Part shown: positions 39,098 through 48,577 of the stretch, one piece after another | Layout of the letters: every line of letters begins with the position of its first letter | How positions within the stretch are numbered: position 1 is the first letter of the stretch | Source: an uncultured Gemmatimonadales bacterium | GTDB taxonomy: Bacteria > Gemmatimonadota > Gemmatimonadetes > Gemmatimonadales > GWC2-71-9 | Direction of reading: 5' to 3' | Assembly (NCBI GenBank): GCA_947259405.1 | Contig: CAMYLY010000010.1 | Span: 1 to 64,000, forward strand | DNA: 64,000 nt | Program-made: the position numbers and the translations under genes | The notes under the pieces: generated by a model | Database searches by the model: none | Told to the model about the DNA's origin: nothing | What the model saw: only the letters and a program-made list of their open reading frames with translations

Positions 39098-41398
39098 ATG
39101 GAACGCACCCTGAAAGAGTGGATCGCGATCGGTCGCGCGGCCCGTGAGCGGTTATCAGAGTCGCTGACAGCCAAACTGATCAGTTTGGTGACGCTCGTGA
39201 TGGCGCTGACGTCGGTGTTTACGTTCGTCTACTTCCCTTCGATGCTCGAGCGGCAAGCCATGAAGAGCCTGTCGGCGCGAGCCGACGGGATCGTCACGGT
39301 TGCGTCGCACGGTTTACAGGCCGCGGTAGTGTTCGAGGATTCCACCGCCATGCATCGGGCGTTTCTCAATGCGCTACGTGGCGAAGACGTGTTGCACATT
39401 GGTGTGTTCCGAGCTGACGGGATGTTTCTCGGGTGGCATGGCGCGTACGAAGATCCGCCCTTGGTGCTCCCACCGGATGGCTTGAACGCAGAGGGCAGTC
39501 AGCTCACCGCCATCAAACCCATTCTCTTCAACGATCGAATCATCGCGTACACGTTTGCCGCGCTCTCGGCGGAAGCCGCTCTCGCCGACGTCGGGATGCT
39601 GGTGGTCGTTGTCCAGGGTCTCTCACTCGTGATTCTCGTTATTGGGCTCCTCGCGATCTACATCACCGGGCAAGTCGTGCTCGGTCCGCTCCGGGAGATG
39701 GTGCAGACCACGGTGGCAATTGCCGACGGGGACCTTGCTGTTCGGGCGCCAGTGCGCTCCAACGACGAGATCGGTCAGCTGGCGCAGTCGTTTAATGCAA
39801 TGCTCGACCGGCTCGAGGCCATGCGGGCAGCGGTTGACGAGAGTCGCGCGCAATTCGAGCAGACGCTCGACGCGCTGCCCGGAGAAATCGGCGTCCTCGA
39901 TGGGGAAAGTCGGTACCTCTACGTGAACCCGGCGGCGATTGCCAAGCCGGAGCGCCGAAACTGGATCGTGGGACGAACCCCTGACGACTACTGGCGCGTC
40001 CATGGCGTCAATTCGGGTATGGGGCTCCGCACCCAGATGGCGTTGGAACGCACGCGGAAATCCCGTGAGCCGCTCACTGTCGAAGAACATGTTGTGGACG
40101 TCGACGGGCGGGAACGGCACCTCATCTGTGTCTACAGTCCAATGGTCAACGACGAGGGCGAGGTGGATCGTCTCGTGCACTACTTCATGGATGTCACGAG
40201 CCGTTGGGAGGCTGAACAGGCGCTGCACGAACGTGAAGAGCAGCTACTGCACGCGCAGAAGATGGAAGCGATCGGTCGATTAGCGGGCGGCGTAGCCCAC
40301 GACTTCAATAACGTTCTTACGGCGATCGGGGGGTATGCCTCGCTGATCGCGCGCAATCTCGATGACGAGCAGCAACGTGCGGACTTGGCGGAGATCGAGC
40401 ATGGTGTCGAGCGAGCAGCCGGCCTTACACGGCAGCTGCTGGCTTTTAGCCGCAAACAGACGCTTGAGCCCAAACCGTTGGACGTCAATGGGACCGTCCA
40501 GAATCTGCAGAAGATGTTGCGCCGACTCATTAGTGAGGACGTGGCACTGTCGTTCACCTATCACAACGACATCGATCGCATCCTTGCCGACGCCGGGCAG
40601 CTCGAACAGGTCATCATCAACCTGGTGGTGAACGCGCGAGACGCGATGCCCGATGGCGGCACGTTGAGCATCGACACAGGTATCGTGGATAGCTCGGCGA
40701 TCGATGCCGACGATGTTGCAGAGGGACCGTATGTCTGCCTGAACGTACGCGACTCGGGCGTTGGCATGAGCGAAGAAACTCGGCAGCACATCTTCGAGCC
40801 GTTCTTCACCACGAAGGGTGTCGGTGTTGGGACGGGTCTTGGGCTCGCGACGGTGTACGGGGTGGTGCAACAGAGTGGTGGGTACATCACCGTAGAGAGC
40901 GCGGTCGGTGTTGGAACGGTATTCCACGTGTACTTCCCCTCCCATAGCTCGGCGTCGGAGGCATTGGCGGCGAACGAGGCGAATGACGACGGGGCGTGGG
41001 ACGGTGGAAGCCATACCGTCCTCATTGTGGAGGACGAAGAATCGCTCCTCAATCTGGCCACACGTGTGCTCGAGCACGTCGGATACACGGTACTTTCGGC
41101 GCGAGGCCCGGAGATGGCCCTCGATCTCGTTAACGAGCACGAGGGCCCGATCGACCTCGTCTTGACCGACGTTGTGATGCCTGGCATGAGCGGCCCGGAG
41201 CTAGTGGACCAACTGACTGCCATGCGTCCCGAAGCACTCGTGATGTACATGTCGGGCTACACGGACGATCTCCGGCTGAAGCACCAGGCACTGTATTCGG
41301 ATAAGCCGCTCCTCGACAAGCCATTCAAGCCTGAGCAATTGATTCGCGTGGTTGGTGAGCAGTTGGCCGGCCACCGCCAATCGGGACACGCCGCGTGA
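39098..41398 (+). CDS. Membrane hybrid sensor histidine kinase
   Basis: A 766-residue kinase. A first membrane helix (~27-47, KLISLVTLVMALTSVFTFVYF), a ~125-residue periplasmic sensor resembling CHASE8-type kinases (ARADGIVTVASHGLQAAVVF), and a second helix (~168-190, LVVVVQGLSLVILVIGLLAI) lead into HAMP (LGPLREMVQTTVAIADGDLAV). A PAS domain (~255-370) follows, then HisKA with His401 in VAHDFNNVL, HATPase (NLVVNARDAMPDGG, DSGVGMSEET, TGLGLATVYG) and a C-terminal receiver with Asp691 in LVLTDVVMPGMSG. ATG 39098 is chosen; GTG 39059 is in frame upstream. The receiver gene at 41395 overlaps its stop by four bases. Confidence 0.9.
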   Translation: MERTLKEWIAIGRAARERLSESLTAKLISLVTLVMALTSVFTFVYFPSMLERQAMKSLSARADGIVTVASHGLQAAVVFEDSTAMHRAFLNALRGEDVLHIGVFRADGMFLGWHGAYEDPPLVLPPDGLNAEGSQLTAIKPILFNDRIIAYTFAALSAEAALADVGMLVVVVQGLSLVILVIGLLAIYITGQVVLGPLREMVQTTVAIADGDLAVRAPVRSNDEIGQLAQSFNAMLDRLEAMRAAVDESRAQFEQTLDALPGEIGVLDGESRYLYVNPAAIAKPERRNWIVGRTPDDYWRVHGVNSGMGLRTQMALERTRKSREPLTVEEHVVDVDGRERHLICVYSPMVNDEGEVDRLVHYFMDVTSRWEAEQALHEREEQLLHAQKMEAIGRLAGGVAHDFNNVLTAIGGYASLIARNLDDEQQRADLAEIEHGVERAAGLTRQLLAFSRKQTLEPKPLDVNGTVQNLQKMLRRLISEDVALSFTYHNDIDRILADAGQLEQVIINLVVNARDAMPDGGTLSIDTGIVDSSAIDADDVAEGPYVCLNVRDSGVGMSEETRQHIFEPFFTTKGVGVGTGLGLATVYGVVQQSGGYITVESAVGVGTVFHVYFPSHSSASEALAANEANDDGAWDGGSHTVLIVEDEESLLNLATRVLEHVGYTVLSARGPEMALDLVNEHEGPIDLVLTDVVMPGMSGPELVDQLTAMRPEALVMYMSGYTDDLRLKHQALYSDKPLLDKPFKPEQLIRVVGEQLAGHRQSGHAA

Positions 41399-41829
41399 GG
41401 CCGGCCTCTGTGGATGTCGAGGATGAAAGGCGGCCAATGCCGACCGCCGAGCGCACGCCGAAGACGATCCTCGTTGTGGATGACGAAGAGAGCGTCAGGA
41501 ATCCAGCAACCCGCGTGCTCGTCAAGGCCGGGTTTGAGGTTCGAATGGCCGAGGATGCCGAGCATGCACTGGAGTTGCTTCAGCAAATGAAAACGCCCGA
41601 CCTCTGCCTAGTGGATGAAAGTCTACCAGGCATCAGCGGGTCGGCGTTCTGTGCAATGCTGTTCAATCGCGGCCTCGGTGTGCGATGCGTATTGATGAGC
41701 GGACTCGAGCGCGCCGACATCTCGCTGTCTGAGGAGCTGTTGGACAAGGTGCATTTTCTCGCAAAACCCTGGACGCTCGACGAACTCACGGGGACGGTGC
41801 TCGCCGCTCTGGCGAGCGATCCACGCTGA
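41395..41829 (+). CDS. Single-domain response regulator
   Basis: A 144-residue receiver with all key residues: acidic pair in ILVVDDEESVRN, phospho-acceptor Asp in LCLVDESLPGISG, Ser/Thr in VLMSGLE and the conserved Lys in FLAKPWTLDEL. No output domain, so it acts by protein contact or as a phosphate relay or sink. Translation probably begins at GTG 41395, overlapping the kinase stop (GTGA), though ATG 41437 would give a receiver without the 14-residue leader. It is part of the + strand signalling operon and lies 23 bases before the HD-GYP gene. Confidence 0.85.
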   Translation: MRPASVDVEDERRPMPTAERTPKTILVVDDEESVRNPATRVLVKAGFEVRMAEDAEHALELLQQMKTPDLCLVDESLPGISGSAFCAMLFNRGLGVRCVLMSGLERADISLSEELLDKVHFLAKPWTLDELTGTVLAALASDPR

Positions 41830-41852
41830 GTAGTCACAAAGAGGAGTTGGAC

Positions 41853-42836
41853 ATGGACGCAATGACGGTGGTATTAGCCGACGATGATGCGTTTGCCAGC
41901 AAGGCCATGGAGCGCCTTCTGTCGGCGGAAGGTTTCCGCGTCGTCACAGCCTGTGACGGTGCGGAAGCGGTGGCAGCCGTCGGACGCGTCCGGCCCGACG
42001 TGGTCGTGCTCGACATCCTGATGCCCCGCCTGGACGGCCTCAAGGTCTGCCGGGCCATCAAGGCGAACGAGCGTACGCGTCTCACCCCGGTCATTCTGGT
42101 CACCGGGCTGGATGCCACGGACGACCGCGTTCGAGGGATCGAGGCTGGCGCTGACGATTTCCTGACCAAACCGGTGAACGTGACCGAGCTGGTTGCGCGT
42201 GTCCGGTCAGCCGCGAGTCAGAAGCGGTATACCGACGAGATGGAGCATTCGGAGAACGTGCTCGTCACGCTTGCCGAGAGCATTGAGGGCAAGGATCCCT
42301 ACACGGAGGGGCACTGCGAGCGCTTGTCGCACTATGCAACGGCGCTCGGCACTCGCATGGGGCTGTCCGAGAATTACATCAATGCGCTCCGTCGAGCGGG
42401 TGCGGTGCATGACATCGGTAAGGTGGCTGTCCCGGACTCGATTCTCCAAAAACCCGGACCGCTCACCGCGGAAGAATGGGCGGTGATGCAACAACATCCA
42501 GTTGTCGGCGAACGTATTTGCGGAAACTTGCAGTCGTTCCGGCTCGTGACGCCCATCGTGCGGTACCATCACGAGCGCGGGGACGGGTCGGGATATCCAG
42601 ATGGCCTGAAGGGGACACAGATCCCGATCACCGCCAGAGTGCTACAGGTGGTGGACGTCTACGATGCGATTACCACGAAGCGCCCGTATAAAGAGGCGGG
42701 GTCGCACGAAGAGGCCATGCAGGCGCTCTACGACGAGGTAGCAGCCGGGTGGTGGGACCGTGACGTCGTGAACGAATTCGAAGTTCTTCTCGCGGCGGAA
42801 TCGGCACCGCCATTGGTGGCGGCACTCTTGGCATGA
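41853..42836 (+). CDS. Response regulator with HD-GYP cyclic-di-GMP phosphodiesterase domain
   Basis: A 327-residue protein of RpfG type. The receiver has acidic residues in VVLADDDAF, Asp in VVVLDILMPRLDG and Lys in FLTKPVN. After a short helix comes the HD-GYP domain: GHCERLSHYA, metal-binding VHDIGKVAVPD, and HHERGDGSGYPDGLKG with intact GYP; YDAITTKRPYK closes the site. It is predicted to break down c-di-GMP when phosphorylated. AAAGAGGAG upstream of ATG 41853 sets the start (TTG 41847 is in frame but unlikely). Opposed in function to the GGDEF protein at 47.4 kb. Confidence 0.92.
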   Translation: MDAMTVVLADDDAFASKAMERLLSAEGFRVVTACDGAEAVAAVGRVRPDVVVLDILMPRLDGLKVCRAIKANERTRLTPVILVTGLDATDDRVRGIEAGADDFLTKPVNVTELVARVRSAASQKRYTDEMEHSENVLVTLAESIEGKDPYTEGHCERLSHYATALGTRMGLSENYINALRRAGAVHDIGKVAVPDSILQKPGPLTAEEWAVMQQHPVVGERICGNLQSFRLVTPIVRYHHERGDGSGYPDGLKGTQIPITARVLQVVDVYDAITTKRPYKEAGSHEEAMQALYDEVAAGWWDRDVVNEFEVLLAAESAPPLVAALLA

Positions 42837-42876
42837 GAGCGTTGCTGGGACCGACTCGCGGCAAACCGAGGTAGTG

Positions 42877-44889
42877 ATGCACAAATATCGATACTCCTTC
42901 GCGTTCCTCGGCATCGTAGGCGCCATGAGCGCCGGACCGGTGCTGGCCCAAGAAGCCAGGTCGCAGGCGCTGAGCGCGTTGGACTCCCTGCTCAACATTC
43001 CGGTGAACGCAGCCGCGCGACACGCGCAAGATCGGTCGGAGGCCGCAGCCTCCGTCACCGTGGTCACGGCTGAGGAAATTCGGCGGTACGGGTACCGGAC
43101 ACTGGCCCATGTGCTGCGGAACGTCCGCGGCTTCTACACCAGTGATGACTTGAGCTATAGCTACGTCGGCGCTCGCGGCCTGGGTCTGCCAACCGAGTAT
43201 AACAATCGGTTTCTCCTCCTCGTGGATGGTTTGCGCTGGAACGAGGGAGTGTTCGGAGGCGCCCTGGTGGGGAGCGAGCTCGGGATCGATCTCGACGCCG
43301 TCGATCGAATTGAGATCATCCGTGGTCCTGCGTCCGCCGTACATGGCACGGGCGCCATGTTCGGCGTCATCAACGTGATTACGAAGAAGGGGAACGCGAT
43401 CGACGGGCTGCAGGTGCGTGGTGAAGCGGGGAGCGTTGGCATGCGTGGCGCGAGCGTCGCATTTGGCCGATCGAGCCCTGGGCTAGATCTGGCCATCAAC
43501 GCGCATGCCTTTGGCAGCGACGGCCAGGATTTCTACGTGAGTGCCTTCGACGATCCAGGCAACAATAACGGCCTGGCGGAAGACCTCGGATGGCGTGAGC
43601 GATTCGGCGTCATGGCGACCGCGCGGTGGGGCGGCGTGTTGAGCCAGCTGTCGTTCTCGTCACATGAAGGGGGTATTCCTGCTGCGCCGTACGGATCCCT
43701 GTTCAACAACGACAACGCATCGCAGCGTGATCGATATGGCGTTGCTCGTTTGGAGTATGCATTGGTGGAATCGCCGTCCCTCAAGCTCACTCTTGAAGGG
43801 CACGGGATGTTGATGGAGCATACCGGAACGTATCCGTTCGCGCTCGCCAGCTTTGGCGCGGGGAGCGGGGATGTGCTGATATATGATCGGACGCGATCGT
43901 TTCGCCTGGGCTCGTCGGCTCTCGCGAAATGGGATCTGTCTCCACGCCATCGATTCATTGCGGGCCTCGAGGCGAACTGGATTCCGGAAGCGGAGTCGCG
44001 CAACTGGACGGCGACCATGGAGATCGGCGGCGTCAGTGCGTCCTACCATATCCTCTCAGGCTTCGCCCAGGGTGAGTTCCAGCTCACCGACGAGCTTGCC
44101 GTCTCCGCCGGAGTCCGACACGACTCGCGCGAGGATGTTCCGGCCACGACGAGTCCGCGGTTCGCGTTGGTCGCGCACCCATGGCAGGCAACGACCTTCA
44201 AGCTGCTGTACGGCGAAGCCTTCCGGACGCCGAGTGTGGCAGAACTTGACTTTGACACGCCGGCGGCCGGGTTTGTGAGTAACCCATTCTTGGTTCCGGA
44301 GAAGATCAGGACGCAAGAAATTGTATGGGAGCAGCGCTTGTCAGGCGCGCTGCAATTCTCGACATCGTATTTTCACTACCATGTCCGCGATCTCATCGAC
44401 TATGTGGAAGTGGCCATTCCTCTGTCATTGCAGGGCCAGATTCCAGAGCTGTATCGATGGGAGAACCGTGGCACGGTCGGCGCTGGGGGCTTCGAGGCTG
44501 AGCTGACGGCCGTACTCGGGTCCGGCATCATGGGGTACGGGAGCTACACGTATCAAACGACCCACGACCATGACACAGACAGCGGGCTCTCGAATTCGCC
44601 GCGTCACCTGTGGAAGGCGGGGGGCTCGGCCCCTATCGGGCCCGTCACTCTCGGCACGAACGTGGTCTATGAGTCGTCTCGTCGAACACTCGAGGGTACG
44701 TACACCGACGGATACGTCCTCGCGGACCTGACTGTCTTGGCACAGGCCGACGCACGTCTGTCGGTTTCGCTGAGCGTGAAGAACCTGTTCGATACAGCGT
44801 ACGAACTCCCGGCAGGGATCGAGCACATGCCCAGTGCATTGCCACAGCGGGGCCGGCACGGGCTGATTGTGCTGCGGTACGGTTTCTAG
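42877..44889 (+). CDS. TonB-dependent outer membrane receptor of the signalling cluster
   Basis: A 670-residue receptor. The signal peptide ends near VLAQEA. The short N-terminal region 'SALDSLLNIPVNAAARHAQD' precedes the plug: ASVTVVTAEEIRRYGYRTLAHVLRNVRGF, LLLVDGLRWNEGVF and IRGPASAVHGTGAMFGVINVI. The opening with 'SLLNIPV' and the extended plug are typical of TonB receptors found next to YfiR-like and kinase/GGDEF genes. The barrel ends LIVLRYGF. GAGG six bases before ATG 42877 fixes the start. It follows the HD-GYP gene by 40 bases and precedes the YfiR-like gene by 19, implying one transcript. Its role may be sensing as much as transport. Confidence 0.88.
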   Translation: MHKYRYSFAFLGIVGAMSAGPVLAQEARSQALSALDSLLNIPVNAAARHAQDRSEAAASVTVVTAEEIRRYGYRTLAHVLRNVRGFYTSDDLSYSYVGARGLGLPTEYNNRFLLLVDGLRWNEGVFGGALVGSELGIDLDAVDRIEIIRGPASAVHGTGAMFGVINVITKKGNAIDGLQVRGEAGSVGMRGASVAFGRSSPGLDLAINAHAFGSDGQDFYVSAFDDPGNNNGLAEDLGWRERFGVMATARWGGVLSQLSFSSHEGGIPAAPYGSLFNNDNASQRDRYGVARLEYALVESPSLKLTLEGHGMLMEHTGTYPFALASFGAGSGDVLIYDRTRSFRLGSSALAKWDLSPRHRFIAGLEANWIPEAESRNWTATMEIGGVSASYHILSGFAQGEFQLTDELAVSAGVRHDSREDVPATTSPRFALVAHPWQATTFKLLYGEAFRTPSVAELDFDTPAAGFVSNPFLVPEKIRTQEIVWEQRLSGALQFSTSYFHYHVRDLIDYVEVAIPLSLQGQIPELYRWENRGTVGAGGFEAELTAVLGSGIMGYGSYTYQTTHDHDTDSGLSNSPRHLWKAGGSAPIGPVTLGTNVVYESSRRTLEGTYTDGYVLADLTVLAQADARLSVSLSVKNLFDTAYELPAGIEHMPSALPQRGRHGLIVLRYGF

Positions 44890-44908
44890 AGGACGGAGAG
44901 CCCTGGAA

Positions 44909-45505
44909 ATGCTGCGCTGGATGCTGCGCTCGACGATTGCCACCTTGGTACTGGCCACGTCCCTGGGATTCGGTTCTGTGCCGGCGTCCGCGCAGGATGT
45001 GCCGGTCCCAGAGAGCGTGCAGCTTTCGGTCATCGCGCGCACCATGCTGTTTGACCGTAACTTCGCCTCCCGCGTCGGGGAAGAGCTCGTGATTGGCGTC
45101 CTGTATCAGCCGGAGTATAGGGCGTCGCGACGCTCAAAGGACGCGATTGTTGAGGCCAGCGCTGCACAGGATCTGTCGCGCCTCTTGGGCCTGCCGGTCC
45201 GAGTCGTGGCCGTTCCAGCTGCGGGCAGCGGTTCGCGAGTGGTGAATGCCCTCGCCCGGGCGGACATCGATATCGCCTACGTTACGCCCCTACGCATGTT
45301 CGACCTGGATATTCTCGCTCGGGTGTGTCGCGAGCTTCGCATCGTGACCGCCAGCGGCGTCGCCGAGTACATGGAGAATGGGATCGTATTGGGCATAGGA
45401 TCGAGGGGTGGGCGACCCGAGATCGTCGTTAACATGATGTTGGCGAGAGACATCGGCGTCGACTTCGATTCGCAGTTCCTGCAATTGGCCCGAGTGATTC
45501 GCTAG
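44909..45505 (+). CDS. YfiR/DUF4154-like periplasmic protein
   Basis: A 198-residue exported protein; signal peptide RSTIATLVLATSLGFGSVPASAQ. The family pattern is seen throughout: a first helix IARTMLFDRNFASR, the strand LVIGVLYQPEY, VRVVAVPAAG, a DIAYVTPLRMFDLDIL turn, LRIVTASGVAEYMENGIVLGIG and the diagnostic end EIVVNMMLARDIGVDFDSQFLQLARVI. YfiR proteins bind and restrain membrane c-di-GMP enzymes or kinases from the periplasmic side. ATG 44909 (GGAG upstream) is chosen over an in-frame GTG/ATG that would overlap the receptor stop. Similarity is by pattern and moderate; partner would be the hybrid kinase at 39.1 kb or a cyclase elsewhere. Confidence 0.75.
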   Translation: MLRWMLRSTIATLVLATSLGFGSVPASAQDVPVPESVQLSVIARTMLFDRNFASRVGEELVIGVLYQPEYRASRRSKDAIVEASAAQDLSRLLGLPVRVVAVPAAGSGSRVVNALARADIDIAYVTPLRMFDLDILARVCRELRIVTASGVAEYMENGIVLGIGSRGGRPEIVVNMMLARDIGVDFDSQFLQLARVIR

Positions 45506-45523
45506 CCGTACACCCGGTCGAAC

Positions 45524-47257
45524 TCAGTGTCCGGCCGCCCCCGAGTCTGACGCTCGCGCGTCGGGTGCTCCCAATCGCTCACCCGTCCGCGCGTCGATCA
45601 TGATCGAGTTCGTGCGACCTTGGGTGCCGCGCACGCCGACCATGTGACCCATCGCGCGAAGCTGCGCCACCGTCTCCGGCGTCACGCCACCCGCCTCGAT
45701 CCGGACGTGATCTGGGAGCCACTGATGGTAGAGGCGTCTGGCGTCAACTGCTTCCTGAATGTTCATGTCGAACTCGATGACGTTCAGGATCACCTGCAAG
45801 ACGCTATTGATGATCGTGCGACCGCCCGGACTGCCGATCACCGCGACCAGCTCGCCATCCTTTGCCAGGATCGACGGGGTCATGCTGGACAGCATGCGTT
45901 GCTCTGGGCGCGCCAGGTTTGGCTCCGTGCCGATGAGGCCGGAAGTCGTGGTCAGGCCGGGCTTCGCGTTGAAGTCGCCCATCTCGTTGTTCAAGAAGAA
46001 GCCTGCTCCGGGCACGACGATCTTGGAGCCGTAGCCGGCCTCCAACGTGTACGTTACGGAGACGGCCATCCCGTCTTGATCGACCACGGAATAGTGGGTG
46101 GTCTCCGGACTCTCGTACGCGTACTCCACATCTTCAACGGCTGATGGCGTCGCCCGCTCCGGGTTGATCAGTGTGCGCAGCTCGTACGCGTATTCCTTAC
46201 TTGTTAGGTGGTCGATGGGCACGTCGACAAAGTCGACGTCGGCGAGAAAGCGGGCCCTGTCTCGGAAGGCCAGGCGCATAGCCTCCACCAGGTGATGGAT
46301 GTACGCCGCCGAGTTGTGGCCCATCGACTCGAGGTCGTATCCCTCGAGGATGTTGAGCATCTGCACAAGGGCCGTGCCGCCGCTGCTGGGTGGGGGCATC
46401 GAGATGATTTCATACCCACGATAGGTGCCCATAACGGGCGTGCGCTCCTGCGCTTCGTATCGAGCGAGATCTTCTTCGGTGATCATCCCGCCGCCACGCA
46501 CCATTTCCTCCGCGACCAGTCGCGCAGTTTCGCCCCTGTAGAAACCGTCGCGACCGTGTTTCATGATGCGCTCGAGCGTGCGGGCGAGGTCGGGCTGCCT
46601 CCAGACCTCGCCTGCGTCGTACCGTTCCCCGGCCTTCGAGAGCGCTGATACCGTGGCGGGGTACTGCGTGTAGCGTTCCGCGACCGACCCAATGGATCGT
46701 GCGAGCGACTGCGTGAGCGTGAAGCCCTCACTGGAAAGATCAACCGCCTGCTCCACGAGTCGTTCCCATTCCATCGTACCGTACAGGTCGTGTGCCTTAG
46801 CGAAGCCGGCGACCGTCCCCGGCACCCCGACGGCCAGGTGGCTGTTGTGATGCATCTCTCGGGAGTACTCGCCATTTTCATCGAGGAACATGTCAGCGTG
46901 TGCGGCGAGGGGCGCTTTTTCACGAAAATCGATGGCCGTCGCCCGTCCGTCGGGAAACCGGATCACCATGAATCCGCCACCCCCAATGTTGCCAGCGGTC
47001 GGGTGCACCACGGCCAGGGCGAACCCAGTTGCAATGGCGGCGTCCACCGCGTTGCCGCCGGCTCGCAACACCGCACGGCCTACCTGACTGGCCAGCATGT
47101 TGGAGGAGACCGCCATGCCGCTGGCGGCGCGGACCGGCGGTGGGCTGACGATTTCCCGATAGACAATAGGAGCGGCGGCCTCGGGTGCCTGAGCGGCCTG
47201 TGAGCAGCCGATGGCGAGGGCGGCAACGGTGATGATCGCTAGCTGTTTCATCTGCAT
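45524..47257 (-). CDS. ggt: Gamma-glutamyltransferase, lipoprotein form
   Basis: A 577-residue Ntn-hydrolase that transfers or hydrolyses gamma-glutamyl groups, for example from glutathione. ATG 47257 has AAGGAG eight bases upstream; the signal ends in LAIGC (Cys18), so it is membrane-tethered. All landmark motifs are present, unlike the copy at 4.1 kb: GNIGGGGFMVIR, AIDFREKAP with the substrate-binding Arg, PPPSSGGTAL, the autoprocessing nucleophile Thr386 in TTHYSVVDQDG, and MLSSMTPS. It probably matures into two chains at that Thr. A TATAAT box lies about 95 bases upstream. Gene faces away from the GGDEF gene. Confidence 0.9.
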   Translation of the reverse strand: MQMKQLAIITVAALAIGCSQAAQAPEAAAPIVYREIVSPPPVRAASGMAVSSNMLASQVGRAVLRAGGNAVDAAIATGFALAVVHPTAGNIGGGGFMVIRFPDGRATAIDFREKAPLAAHADMFLDENGEYSREMHHNSHLAVGVPGTVAGFAKAHDLYGTMEWERLVEQAVDLSSEGFTLTQSLARSIGSVAERYTQYPATVSALSKAGERYDAGEVWRQPDLARTLERIMKHGRDGFYRGETARLVAEEMVRGGGMITEEDLARYEAQERTPVMGTYRGYEIISMPPPSSGGTALVQMLNILEGYDLESMGHNSAAYIHHLVEAMRLAFRDRARFLADVDFVDVPIDHLTSKEYAYELRTLINPERATPSAVEDVEYAYESPETTHYSVVDQDGMAVSVTYTLEAGYGSKIVVPGAGFFLNNEMGDFNAKPGLTTTSGLIGTEPNLARPEQRMLSSMTPSILAKDGELVAVIGSPGGRTIINSVLQVILNVIEFDMNIQEAVDARRLYHQWLPDHVRIEAGGVTPETVAQLRAMGHMVGVRGTQGRTNSIMIDARTGERLGAPDARASDSGAAGH

Positions 47258-47350
47258 GCGGAGGTCTCCTTGAACCTCAAGTAGATAACTGCTCGGCGGC
47301 CCACTGGCGAGGCCTCGACAATGAGGTGGCCAAAGGCGCCCGACTATTCC

Positions 47351-47356
47351 ATTATA
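47351..47356 (-). promoter_or_regulatory. TATAAT -10 box upstream of ggt
   Basis: Minus-strand GCGTCC-TATAAT-GGA. The same context (GCGYCC-TATAAT-GGA) recurs at 50241-50255 upstream of another minus-strand gene. No convincing -35 is present. Confidence 0.4.
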
Positions 47357-47425
47357 GGACGCAAGCGCCGGCCGGCACACGGCGGGTTCGCCTTCAGCTG
47401 GCCGCATGCGGACAAACGAGGCCCC

Positions 47426-48475
47426 ATGCCATCCGATCGACCCGGCTATCGCTCAGCTGGCGCATATCCCCAGCCCCCTATTCCCCCAGACGACGACCTG
47501 AGGGTCAAGACGCTCGAGGGGTACAATGTGTTGGACACGGACCCAGAACAGGATTACGACGACCTCACGTTGCTGGCGTCTGAGATCTGCGGTACACCAA
47601 TCGCGCTCGTGAGCCTTATCGACACTGACCGCCAGTGGTTCAAATCACGGATCGGATTAAACGTTCCGCAGACGCCACGAGATGTCGCGTTTTGTGCCCA
47701 TGCCATTGCAGGTGCGGAGACGTTGATCGTAGAGGATGCCACGGAGGACGAGCGGTTCGCCAAGAACCCGCTGGTGCTCGGCGATCCGAACATCCGTTTC
47801 TACGCAGGAGCGCCCCTCGTGGTACCGGAAGGACAGGCGCTCGGCACCCTGTGCGTGATCGATCGCGTTCCCAGGCACCTGACTGCGCGCCAACAGAAGG
47901 CGCTCGAGGCGTTATCGCGACAGGTGGTGGCCCAACTGGAGTTGCGCCGAACCGTCGAAGAGCTTCAGAGCTTTGCGATTCGAGATCCGTTGACCGGTCT
48001 GTTCAATCGCCGGTACTTCGACAGCGCGCTCCCCATGGAATTGGAGCGGTCCAAGCGGTACGAAGATCCCGTATCCTTGCTGCTCGTCGACGCCGATCGG
48101 TTCAAGACGATCAACGACACTCACGGACATCAGGAAGGCGATCGGGTCTTGATGCTCATTAGCAAGATTCTCACGATGAATCTCCGGGCATCCGATGTGG
48201 TGTGTCGATTCGGCGGGGAAGAGTTTGCCGTAGTGCTGCCACACACGTCGATCGACGTCGCCGCACAGTTGGCTGAGCGGGTCCGTGCAGGCATCGCTGA
48301 GGGAACCGAACAAGTCAACCCACCGCTGGCAGGTGGCCCGGTGACCGTGACAATTGGCGTCGCAGCGTGCCCGAAGGAGGCGAATGACGCGACGCAGCTC
48401 ATTGCAGTCGCGGATCGTCGCCTCTACGCTGGGAAGATGCACGGTCGCGACCGGGTAGTGGCGTTTGACGGGTGA
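47426..48475 (+). CDS. GAF-GGDEF diguanylate cyclase
   Basis: A 349-residue cytosolic c-di-GMP synthase. Residues ~25-180 are a GAF domain (LTLLASEICGTPIALVSLID, FCAHAIAGAETLIVEDA, RFYAGAPLVVPEGQALGTLCVID), of the FCAHAI type common with GGDEF. After a linker helix comes the catalytic domain: DPLTGLFNRRYFD, LLVDADRFKTINDTHGHQ, and the active-site RFGGEEF. RASD five residues ahead of it is the RxxD product-inhibition site, so feedback control is likely. ATG 47426 is preferred over the in-frame 47321. It stands alone but lies 4.6 kb from the HD-GYP phosphodiesterase. Confidence 0.9.
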   Translation: MPSDRPGYRSAGAYPQPPIPPDDDLRVKTLEGYNVLDTDPEQDYDDLTLLASEICGTPIALVSLIDTDRQWFKSRIGLNVPQTPRDVAFCAHAIAGAETLIVEDATEDERFAKNPLVLGDPNIRFYAGAPLVVPEGQALGTLCVIDRVPRHLTARQQKALEALSRQVVAQLELRRTVEELQSFAIRDPLTGLFNRRYFDSALPMELERSKRYEDPVSLLLVDADRFKTINDTHGHQEGDRVLMLISKILTMNLRASDVVCRFGGEEFAVVLPHTSIDVAAQLAERVRAGIAEGTEQVNPPLAGGPVTVTIGVAACPKEANDATQLIAVADRRLYAGKMHGRDRVVAFDG

Positions 48476-48496
48476 GGGTTCTCCAAGGAGGACATC

Positions 48497-48577
48497 GTGC
48501 GTATCGAAGAATATGGCGGCAACGCGGAGCGCGGCCAAAGTCTGCCCACAGTGCGGGCGGACGGGACCACTCCGTGA
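48497..48577 (+). CDS. Possible 26-residue ORF behind a strong ribosome binding site
   Basis: AAGGAGG (48485-48491) is followed by five bases and GTG 48497. The ORF encodes MRIEEYGGNAERGQSLPTVR and a few more residues. It overlaps, out of frame, the zinc-ribbon-like ORF below. Either a leader peptide or the true start of a frameshifted small protein; low certainty. Confidence 0.3.
   Translation: MRIEEYGGNAERGQSLPTVRADGTTP

Noticed and set aside
39000..39098. Sigma-54 promoter (GG-N10-GC) for the hybrid kinase
   Set aside because: A TTTGCG element is present but no GG dinucleotide lies at the correct distance upstream.
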